A stretch of 64,000 nucleotides of DNA, from positions 119,722,640 through 119,786,639 of the forward strand of contig NC_081410.1 in the NCBI RefSeq assembly GCF_030272615.1, read 5' to 3'. The notes under the pieces were generated by a model. That model saw only the letters and a program-made list of their open reading frames with translations, had not been told where the DNA came from and ran no database searches. This document shows positions 1 to 13,000 of the stretch, piece by piece. The position numbers and the translations under genes were made by a program. Position 1 is the stretch's first letter. Every line of letters starts with the position of its first letter. This stretch comes from Cryptomeria japonica (lineage: Eukaryota > Streptophyta > Pinopsida > Cupressales > Cupressaceae).

Positions 1-261
1 AATCAATGGCTAGAGAAGCATAGTTGGAAATCTTTCTTTTATTGCAGTTGTTTGACAAACCTGATAGTTTTTGACATGCATAGGGGCATCAAGAAACAAA
101 GTAGGCCAATAGTATCCTGCCTAAAGAATCTGATGAGCAATTTCAGAACTTGATTCATGACCAATTCCAAAATTTTCATGAAAGTGTGAAAGGATTTGCA
201 CAACTTCCTATATGCCCACACAATGAAGGTATATATCTTCATGGTATATTTTGTATACAAC
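1..261. other. No gene recognised (left edge)
   Basis: AT-rich sequence with one short minus-strand open frame (39-260) that has no domain I recognise. It ends where the LTR-like sequence at 262 starts. It may be the interior or flank of an element that begins outside the window. Confidence 0.4.
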
Positions 262-1200
262 TGTAGTATCCTAAAATTGCACCCCTTGCAATTTTGACCG
301 CATTTGGGGCCCTCACCTTAGTGTTTTCATCTTCATGCTTGATCTGGACCTATTTATGCCTCCCTCATGCAATAAACATCACATTATCACAATTTACCTT
401 GTTGGGACCCCTTGTCCTTGCCGTATATTGGGGTAGGACTAGGGCATGGCGCCTTGGTCCTCACCGAGACCATGGTGCCATGCCATGGTCCTCCTCAATT
501 GGTCCCTAATTTGAACCCTTGGCCCTATCTTAAATTTGAGCTGGAAACTTTTCCCCATGTTGGCCTATGTTGGAAAATTAACATTATTGACGACGGGCAA
601 GTACATAAGGAGGTCTCCCCCTCTCATTTAATGACAAGGCAATAAGGTGGAGATGATCATAAGGCAAGGAGACTACATTCAAACATTCATCATTAAGCAT
701 TCTTCAAGGCTGCATATTCTTCATCTATCCATTGGAACAACATTACATCATTCTTTTGCAAGCATGCATGTGTGATTAGGGTTTTGTCATGTTCATGTCA
801 TTTCATACAACATATGTGATTACATTCAAGAAGCAAAGAATCATTATTGGTCATAGCAGATCTAAGGTATACCTTTCCATTGTTTACTTCAATATTTGTA
901 ATATTTCATTTAAGGTTGATTTCAAACCGGGGTTTCACCAAAGGCAAACCCCTATTCCCAACACATTTCCCTTTCCTTATGTGTGCCAGGAAGCAGGTGC
1001 ACACTTGTACCTTTGGAATTAAGGTTTATTTGTAGAGATGGAAAAATCCTTTCCAACGCGTGGAAAGTTCACAGGTTTGATAGGGGGGCGACTTGGTCTA
1101 GACACACAGTCCCTACAACTTTTGGCAGATTTCTTAGAGCAACTTCGAGTCATCTCAAACTTCTCAGATCCAGGTTCATGACGAAATCCTGAATCTTTAG
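262..1200 (+). mobile_element. Possible LTR and leader of an old gypsy-type element
   Basis: A TGTAGTATCC start at 262 is typical of plant LTR 5' ends, and the sequence that follows has the mixed non-coding texture of an LTR (GC-richer block near 410-540, AGGGTTTTG near 779). I could not find a convincing CA end, a primer-binding site or a second copy in the window, so the right boundary is arbitrary. The short open frames here overlap in different phases and show no domain. Confidence 0.3.
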
Positions 1201-4373
<3,173 letters not shown>

Positions 4374-4378
4374 CTTCT
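4374..4378. repeat. Target-site duplication of E1, left copy (CTTCT)
   Basis: CTTCT directly precedes the TG of the left LTR and is repeated exactly at 19886-19890 after the CA of the right LTR. Five bases is the usual duplication length for Ty3/gypsy integration. Confidence 0.92.
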
Positions 4379-5748
4379 TGATGCTCTGCAAAAAGGATTA
4401 GAAAATCTGTTTGATGGCAACACACACAAGAGCACAAGAAACAAACGTTAGTGTTAGCAACAAAAGATTATCCTAAACAGGCATATCAAGAGAGATATTA
4501 AGCATGAAATAGAAAGCATACAAACATAGAATAGATAAACTATACTCCTCCAAATGCTAATCAAGATGCTCATAGTTGCTCCTCCCTTGTTCCTCTCCTC
4601 TCCAAGTCCCACATGAGTGTAGATCTCAGCTTTTAGCACTAGCCATGGATGCCATATGGAGATTCAAGATGGTTGAAAATGATAAATAAATGCTATGCAA
4701 GTGTAGATAGTGATGCTATGAAAAAGCTCTACACTAATACCAATATAACAACAATACTCTAATTCTTCCTCCTTTGCTTGAGGAGAAGGGTTCTATTTAT
4801 AGAAGAAATGGGGAAATGAAGGGTTAAGATTGAGAAATCTTAACAAGGGTTAGGATTGAAAGATATTCAATCCATGTGAGACTTTCAACCCAATCCCATG
4901 TTGACAAGTGTCACCATGAGGAGGCTTGTAAGGAGAGGTGAGGAGCATTAAATGCTTGAGGGGACACGATGGTTACCCTAGGGGGTTGTGTTAGGGTTAG
5001 GTTAATGGATATTCCTTTTATCCAAGGGATGAATGAATGTGCAAGGGTTAAATGGTTGCCTTAGTAAAAAAAAAAATGCTTTGAAGAGACCCATGAGTCA
5101 AAAGGATGGTTAAGTTAGAGGAAAGTCTCTAACCAAAGGTAAAACGTGAGTTAACCATAATGGTTATGTAAGAGCCTTTAATGGTTTGGAAGACTTTAGA
5201 GGTTAACCATTTGAAGACTTAAAGCCTTAAATGCCTTTCAAAGACTTTGAGGGCTTTGAGAAGTGACTTCAAGTTGCTTAGGAATGTGACAATTTTTAGG
5301 AGATGGATTAGGCTAATTAGGAGGAATTAGAAGAATCTAGAAGAGATTTAGGCATGCAAGTGGATTTTGTAGGAGAATGCAAGTGGGAGGAATTTTTGGA
5401 TTTTCAATTGAAATAAAATCATTCATTTCAAATAAATATTAATTTATTTAAATGAGAAAAAGGAAGATGAAACATTAAATGTTTGAAGACTTTAAGGGAA
5501 ACCTTTAAAGGCTTAAGAAGACTCTAGAAGGAAGCCATTAAGTTTTAAGACTTTAAGGGAAACCATTAAAGGTTTCAAGTGGGTGAGGATAAATAGGATT
5601 TTAAATAAATAACTTATTTAAAATAGTTGTGCAACTTGCATTTTTAAATTAATTAAATATTAATTTAATTAATTATTGATTGATGGTTAAATAATCAAAT
5701 AAATACTAAATATTCAATTTATTAAGTGGACAGATTTATGTGACTACA
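4379..5748 (-). repeat. E1 3' LTR (1370 bp)
   Basis: Begins TGATGCTCTGC and ends GACTACA on the plus strand, matching 18149-19885 through most of its length. It is 367 bp shorter than the other LTR because the AT-rich repetitive part near 5400-5650 lacks tandem units present in the 5' LTR. Imperfect repeats of AGACTTTAAGGGAAACC lie at about 5480-5580. Confidence 0.95.
4794..4801 (-). promoter_or_regulatory. TATA box in E1 3' LTR
   Basis: On the element strand this reads CTATAAATAG, a near-consensus plant TATA box, conserved at 18564-18571 in the other LTR. It lies about 415 bp before the LTR end, which would put the transcription start and R region just downstream. Confidence 0.6.
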
Positions 5749-5761
5749 TTTGCCCCTCTTT
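5749..5761 (-). promoter_or_regulatory. E1 polypurine tract
   Basis: On the minus strand AAAGAGGGGCAAA lies directly before the TGTAG start of the 3' LTR. This is the place and composition of the primer for plus-strand DNA synthesis in LTR retrotransposons. Confidence 0.9.
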
Positions 5762-7978
5762 GAGACGGTGCAGTTTTATTGCGTCATTTCAAAGAAAGAA
5801 AAATAGGTGTAAAGAAATATGCCCCATAAATGTTAATTTAGTGGGTGGTATGCCCCCTCGAGAGATTGGCTGAAAATTTTTTAAAAATTGGGCGATCTCT
5901 CGAAAAAGAACGAGAAGTGGAGGGGAGGTAGAATAGAAGAAATTAGCAATAACGGTGAAAGAATGGAAGAAAATAGAGTGAATATGGAGAAATGGCAAGC
6001 CAGTGAGTACCCATAGGTTATGCAGGAGATACGGTGCAAATGTGGTGTTGTGCTTTTGACTGATACTGTACAATTGATCAAAATGGTTGGACAATCTGGT
6101 GCAATCGGTTTAATTGCCTCGATCGAGTCAAAGCATGACAGTTAATGTCAGTTGTTCGCTTGGACGAGATAAAGTCTGAGTAAATGAATCAAAGTGACCT
6201 GATGGTGACTTATACAATTGATGTAATTGCCCGATGAAGTCAAGGTATAGGAAGCAAAATACTCATTGAGACTTAGACAATTGATGTAATTGTCCGATGT
6301 GATTGTGTTTGATTGGTTGATCAATTGATAGTGTGTGCGTGCGATGGATGGTTGTGGTGAATCATGGCAGCCCCGTTCAGACTAGGTCATTATAATAAAT
6401 GCCTGATGTAGTCTAGGATTACCATAATCAATTACCTATTGAGACCTGAAGATACTTGATCAGAGTATCTGTTGATAGTCTAGGTGTGCGTGAGTCAAGG
6501 TACCTGTGCAGATAGAGTAACTTGCTTGGCTTATTGGATGACTTAGGATAGGAAACGCAATCCCTCCTATTAGAGATGGATGGTGATGAATGTGGCTTGA
6601 TTGATTTGATGGGACACAATGAAGGTATTATGATGATGTTGATTATTGAGATGGGGAGGGTGAGGGGGGGATGCAGTGTTAGATAGAAGATATGGAGGAC
6701 CTATGGCTCATTCCTATGGAAGAAGAGGAAAAAAGAGTATGCATTGTCATTACTATGTATGCATGATATGCAACTATTATGAATGTATGGATGGGTGGAA
6801 TGCAACTGAATGCAATATATACAGATGAGATGAAATGACGATCCATAGTGCTCTATTTTTATCATTGAGCTTTAAAATGTTGGTAGAGAATACAAGCATC
6901 TTGACATAATGATTCAAGATGACCTAAGTATTCCTTTCATGAATTTTGATATAGCAAGTTAATACAAACAACTTGATATAATGGGTCAAGTTGACAAGAG
7001 TATTGCTTGCGGAACAGACAAGGATCATCTCCTTTCATGAATGACTTGGATCATCCTCCTTAATCTTAGGCTGATCATATCCTGAGACAAGTTCATACCG
7101 TAATAAGAGATAAAACCTTTATCCAGTTTGGATGAGGTAGGAGGAACCAAAGAAAGAGCATTGTACCTGAAAGCCAACAACATATATAAAGAATAAAGAA
7201 TATGGATCCTCGATAATGGTTCATGCTCATATGGTCGAGGTATACGCTATAGTCAGCAAGCCGTAGTGATCTATGACTGTATTTTGCATAAGATCATGTA
7301 ACTTAGTGAACTTCCCACATAGACACCATTAGTACATGCCCCAAAATTTTATCGAAATAATTCGCAGAATACATACAAACAATGTCGTAAGAACCTTGAT
7401 ATGAATAACCCACAAATCAACCAAGTATTTGATAGCTTAAACGTAATTTTCTTGTCAAAGAAAATGTTATTTTGTTGTTGTTTTGGTAAGGAAGGATGCA
7501 TTCTTGTTGAAGACAGTTTGAGTGTTGATGTTGATTGTTTGGTTGATTGATAAGTGGTCATTGTTTTGAGTATTTCACAACGTTTGCATGGTATTTGCTC
7601 GGATGAGTATGTACAATGTGCTCCGATGTTTTTGTTTGATTTTCTGATGTTTTCTGTTGTTTTTGGATTTTGTGATTTTGAATGTTTTTGGTATTTTGAT
7701 GATTGTTTTGAATGTTTATTTTTTATTTTTGTGAGATAGTTTTGAATGACAAACCAAACGAATCACAAGTAATGTAGAATCCACTTCCATCAAAAGAGGG
7801 TAAGGGCATTGCCCCTAGTTTAGACATGACTATGAAAAAGCAGGATGCAAGAGGCATGAAGTACTTTCTTTTTAGTGCAGATCAATAACAAGCCATGATT
7901 CAGACAGATGGATGTGTGTATGTAATGAATGTGATCGCAACAAGCCTGAAAGATAATGGAGCCATAGCCATTACGAGT
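5762..7978 (-). other. E1 3' untranslated region
   Basis: About 2.2 kb between the pol end and the polypurine tract with no long open frame and no recognised domain. A 63-bp-period imperfect direct repeat sits at about 6214-6300, with the core ACAATTGATGTAATTG seen twice and weaker echoes upstream from 6067. Tandem repeats in the 3' untranslated region are known for Ogre/Tat elements. Confidence 0.7.
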
Positions 7979-8043
7979 GGCGCCTGTTTGCCAGGTTTTC
8001 ACCATCACACTTATCCAAGGTGCCACCAGAGTGGTTGTTCACC
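7979..8043 (-). other. Pair of conserved hairpin modules after E1 pol
   Basis: On the plus strand, stem CCTG(7983-7986)/CAGG(7992-7995) is followed by TTTTCACCA (7996-8004), and stem CCAC(8023-8026)/GTGG(8031-8034) is followed by TTGTTCACC (8035-8043). The same layout recurs at 40447-40589 in E2, with a further different but still paired stem. In the transcript (minus strand) each module reads GGTGAA.A followed by a hairpin. Function unknown; see findings. Confidence 0.6.
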
Positions 8044-8164
8044 GTTTGGATGCATGATTTTTCTTTACTTTTTTGATGTTTTTGTATTTTTTTCAAGACA
8101 TTTATCTGAATGTTTTTGGATTGATTTTCTGGTATGTATGAGAGCCTGATACTTTGTACAGCTT

Positions 8165-9054
8165 TTACGTATAAAACCGTTTGAGGTGCATGTTGTTGAT
8201 CAGATCTACTAGCGGTTCTCCTTCTGAAGTAGCCAATTGATATGCCCCAGACCCAAATACAGCAGTGATAACATATGGACCCAGCCAATTTGATTCAAAC
8301 TTTCCCTGATGTTCTCTGTTTGGTTGGTTACGAGGATTCTCTCGAAGAACAAGATCACTTACCTCAAATGTACGAGGTCAAACTCGGTGATTGTAGCTTC
8401 TATTCATGCGCTGTTGATAGGCTTTGAGATGATTGTATGTAGCTTGTCGCTTCTCATCAAGTAGTTTTAAGTCCTGAAGACGTGATACTCTGTATGCTTC
8501 ATTATTTATCAGATTATGCAAGGAAACCTGTAGTGATGGTATCTCAACCTCAATAGGTAAGATAACTTCGGCACCATAGACCAATGAGTAGGGAGTTGCG
8601 CCTATAGGGGTTCGAATGCTAGTTCGATATGCCCATAGTGCTGGATTCAATTGAACATGCCAATCATGGCCGGCATCATTGACTGTCTCCTTGAGGATTC
8701 TCAATATGTTTTTATTCAATGCTTCAGCCTGACCATTGCCTTGTGGGCAATAGGGGGTGGAAAAGCGGTGTTGGATATGAAACTTTTCACAAAGCTCACG
8801 AACATCTTGATTTTTGAAAGGAAGCCCGTTATCTGTGATAATGGACATGGGGACACCATACCGGCAGATGATGTAATTAAGGATGAATGAGGCGATCTGC
8901 TTGCCGGTGACTTGGGTAAGTGGAACAACTTCGATCCACTTTGTGAAGTATCGGTGGCAGTAATAATGAATGTGTGGTCGTTGGATGAAGATGGATGAAT
9001 TTTACCCATAAGGTCAAGGCACCATTGACAAAAAGGCCATGGTGTTGTAATTGG
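8165..9054 (-). pseudogene. E1 integrase catalytic core and C-terminus, broken
   Basis: Integrase joins the element DNA to the host chromosome. The first core Asp lies in CLDLMGKIH just after the stop at 9055. The frame then shifts by one base near 8950 (compare the intact E2 sequence ITATKYFTKW) and continues to the second Asp in ITDNGLPFKNQD and the Glu in GQAEALN, with the D-35-E spacing preserved. After a stop at 8378 (probably CGA to TGA) comes a C-terminal part with a GPY-type motif (NWLGPYVI) and the end MHLKRFYT at 8165, shared with E2. I saw no chromodomain. The frameshift and stops make it inactive. Confidence 0.85.
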
Positions 9055-9591
9055 TTATAGTTCCTGTGTTGGTGCATGTATCAGGTCTCCACGGACTTGG
9101 CATTTCTTGCACTTTCTGACAAAGTAGTAGGAGTCTTTTTCCATATATGGCCAATAGTATCCATTGCACAGGAGTTTCTTGGCTAGTGACGGACCACTTG
9201 AGTGAGTCCCACAAATTCCTTCATGTACCTCTTCCAAGGCCTTTGTTATCTCATCTTGTTCCAGACATCGAAGGAGAGTACCATCAAGACTGCATCGGTA
9301 TAGGGTTTCAACAATAATGGTATATCGAGCGGTTTGGCGAATGAAAGTTTTACGTTGGTTATTTGATTGGTTGGGAGGAAGGGTGTGATCATGGAGATAG
9401 GTGTAAAACTCACCATACCATGGGGATTCAGAATCGACAAGGTGACATAACCTCTTGAATTTGGGGATATCATAAGTTGGAATCCAAAGCTGTTCTACCA
9501 AGAACTCATAGTGTGTTGAATTCTGTGGAAGATCTAGAAGAGATGCGACAGTAGCCATAGCGTCAGCAACTCGATTATGATCTCTGGGTAT
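9055..9591 (-). pseudogene. E1 integrase N-terminal zinc-binding domain
   Basis: Same frame as the upstream gag-pol. It opens after the stop at 9592 with a linker (VADAMATVASLLDLPQN) typical of the region between archaeal-type RNase H and integrase. The HHCC zinc-binding motif follows: H in EVHEGICGTH and the second H six residues on, then KCKKCQ with the CxxC pair. It ends at a TAA (9055-9057) where E2 has Gln in QELQPI, so this stop is a CAA-to-TAA change. Confidence 0.85.
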
Positions 9592-10002
9592 CTACTCAAA
9601 GGTAATTGTAGTAAATGATGCCTTTAGACTGTCCACCATTTGCTTGTATGGCATGAGTTTATCATCCTTGGTCTGATATTCATCTGTTGCTTGTCGAATG
9701 ACGAGTTGGGAGTCGCCATATACTTGTAGTTCTTGTAACTTCCATTGTATGGCTAGCCCGAGTCCTGTGATCAAGGCCTCATATTCAACTATGTTGTTTG
9801 TGCATGGAAATGCGAGCTTGTAGGACTTCGGGATGCTGTCACCTTGAGGTGTGATAAATAGAATGCCTACCCCCGAGCCATGCCTAGTGTATGAACCATC
9901 AAAGTATAGTTTCCATGGTTGTTCTTCTGTGATCATGAATATATCTTCATCTGAAAAATTGGAAATGAGAGGATGATCACCTATGAGTGGTGCATCGACC
10001 AA
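9592..10002 (-). pseudogene. E1 second, archaeal-type RNase H (aRH)
   Basis: About 136 residues between two stops. The catalytic acidic residues are visible: Asp in LYFDGSYTRHG, Glu in IVEYEALITGL and Asp in VYGDSQLVIRQ. This additional RNase H between the first RNase H and integrase is the hallmark of the Tat lineage of plant Ty3/gypsy elements; it is thought to take over removal of the RNA strand during reverse transcription. Both flanking stops replace Gln codons when compared with E2 (ADQLADAP and FEQMPRE), consistent with CAG/CAA-to-TAG/TAA decay. Apart from these stops the domain looks intact. Confidence 0.88.
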
Positions 10003-13000
10003 CTAATCTGCAATGACTTGTCCTTTGATAGCTTTACGGTCCACATACTCGATGTCAAATTCACTTAGAATCATCACCCATTTGGCCAAGCAGCCTGTCA
10101 ATGATACTTTACTGAGTAAGTATTTGAGTGGATCAATATTTGCAATGAGTTGTACCTTGTGTGTTAACAGATAGTTCCTCAGTTTAGTGGCTGCCAAGAT
10201 TACTGCTAGGCAAGCTCTCTCAATAGGGGTGTAATTGAGTTCATAGCCAACCAGTGTGCCAGAGATGTGGTAAACAACACACTCTTTTCCTTCTGCATTA
10301 TGTTGTGCCAGTAATACACCCAATGCAGTACTTGTTGCCGATATATAGAGTAATAGAGGTCTACTCGGATCTGGTGGGATCAGCAATGGTGTATTCGTGA
10401 GATAGTCTTTAAGCATCTGGAATGCTTGCTGGCATCTGGCATCCCACTGAAAGCGTATGTTCTTGTGTAACAAGTGTGTAAAAGGATGACACTTATCCAC
10501 CAGTTCTGCAATGAATCTTTGTATGGATTGGAGCCGCCCTTGTAATGTCCTTAGCTGACTGATGTTTTTTGGTGGTGGCATGTCCATGATTGCCTTGACT
10601 TTTGCTGGGTCGACCTCAATACCTTTGCTTGAGACAATGTATCCGAGAAGCTTCCCTGAGGTTACTCCAAAGACACATTTCTTTGGGTTGAGTCTAACAT
10701 GATATTTTTCCAGCCTATCAAAGATTCTCTCTAATATGTCCAAATGACCTTCTCTTGTGAGTGATTTTGCTAGCAAGTCATCAACATAATCTTCCATTAT
10801 GGTGTGCATCATGTCATGGAAGATAGTGGTCATTGCTTGTTGATAGGTCGCTCCTGCATTCTTTAGACCAAAAGGCATTACATTCCAGCAGTATGTTCCC
10901 CATGGACATGTGAAGGCCATCTTATGTTGATCCTCTGGTGCGATCTTTATCGGATTATACCCTGAAAAGCCATCCATGAGTGAAAGCATGGCATGTCTTA
11001 TTGTTAGGTCCACTATGATATCAATATTTGGTAGGGGAAAGTCATCCTTAGGACATGCCTTGTTCAGATCTCTGAAGTCAATACAAATGTGGATGCTCCC
11101 TTTTGGTTTGCCGATAGGCACAATGTTGGATATCCAATCCGCATAATCAATGGGTCTAATGAAGCCAACATCCAAAAGTTTCTTGAGTTCAACTTTGACT
11201 AATACTGCTATCTGAGGATGCATCTTACAAAGTTTTTGCTTGACAGGTTTGGCTCCTTCTGCTACTGTGAGGTGATGCATGACTAAATCTGGATCAAGAC
11301 CAGGCATGTCTGCATATGACCATGCAAAGTTGATCTGGCATTTTTGGAAGAATTCGACAAACTTGGGTTGTTCCTCTGGAGTCAAAAGAGATGCCAGATG
11401 TATGAGGTGAGGAGTTTCAGGAGTTCCTATGTTGTATTCTTGTGTTTCCTCGATCAAAATCGTTGATCTTTCCTGTTGTGTACTAGAGGGAAGGATGTCA
11501 AACCTTTCATCCTCGGGTGCCTCAAAGAGGTTTTCACCGTTAGATACGCTCTTTCTTTTTACTTTTGTAGGATCAAACAGTGCCACAGTGTGGTTTTCAC
11601 TAGAAGATCCATGTTTTATTGTTATATTTTTGTAGCTAAAAGGTTTGGCATCCGCCCCAAAGTATGCTATGCTATTAAGTTCTATGGCAAATCCAGCTTT
11701 ATGATCCCCGCTTGGTATGTTATCCCACAATTCCAAGAAGTCAATGATTGTCTCATCATTTTGGAAAAGGTCAAGACATGGGGGATTAGGTTGGTTCCAT
11801 TCGATGAGTTTAGGATGGATAATGGACTTTACTTCATCGATTAGGTTAAGTTCATTAGATGTGTCAGTGAGGGTTAAGACGTTGTGGTGAAGGTCATTGA
11901 TGGTACTCTCCCTGTCGGAATTAGGCGTAGGATGTGACGTGGGGTATGTGGAAGAAATTTCCAATTCAGGAACCCAAGAGGTATTTATCTGTGCTTCTCC
12001 ATAAACAGGGATGTCTTTGCGGGGTGGAGGTAGTGATGTGTCCTCCTCATCTGAAGTGTTAAGCTGTACTGAATCAAATTCCCACTCATGTGAGTCAGTT
12101 TCTGAGTCACTTTCCAGTAACTGATTACTGTACCATGCCAGGATATCTTTTGAGTTAAATACTGCAGGTGTAATCGGTTGATGTATCTTTGTGGATGAAA
12201 TGATTAGTGTTGTAGGAAGAATTATAGGGATCAACAAATCTGATACAGGAAGTGTTGGTAGTGTTGAATCCGCCGCTTCTGTTGGAACTGTTGGTGTTGT
12301 AGATACTGCTGGGAATTCAGATAGAGTTGTTGCTGCTAAGGGGACTATTGATGTTATCAATGCTGCTGACGGTGTTGCTAGGTCAATTGATGAGACGACT
12401 GGCATTGCAGATGGTTTTGCTGGGATTTTTAGCTTTAATGGGGCAGTTGTTATGTTTTGGGCTACTGCTTTTATAATCAATGGTGACCTCTTTGTAGTAG
12501 GTTGATATAAGGGTTTGCGGGGTTTCCCTTTGAATATGAGCTTAGGAAATATCTCCTTTTGAAAGCGTAAGCCTGTGTTATCTTTAGGCTTCATTTCTAT
12601 CTGCAGTGGCTCATGTCGTCCTTGCTTACAATACCCTAAAGCACTTTGACCATCATATCCCATTCTTTGCATAATGAGAAGACCTTTGCCATATTGATCT
12701 ATGGGAAGTTTAACTTGCGGAATGTCGGTGGTGATAGGATCCTTATAGAACCATTCTGCTATGTCTTCATCGTTGGTTTCCTCTTCTTGACTCTTTCCAA
12801 GGATGAAAGGCCTTAATGTACAAGCTGGTGTGACCAATGATGTCTGAAGCACCCGTTGAGGTTTGCCATGTGTTTTAGGAGAAGTGGGCATTTGTCCAAC
12901 ACAAAAGAGTTGGCTTAGATTGTATTCCCTAGGACCTTCCTCTGCAATTTTCATTTTGAGCTTCTCTTGCTTGGGTATAAGAGTGTTTGAACCAGAAAGA

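Noticed and set aside
12191-12505. Plus-strand frame of 104 codons (Gly/Val/Ser-rich)
   Set aside because: Exact antisense of the low-complexity S/T/P/A insert of the E1 polyprotein.
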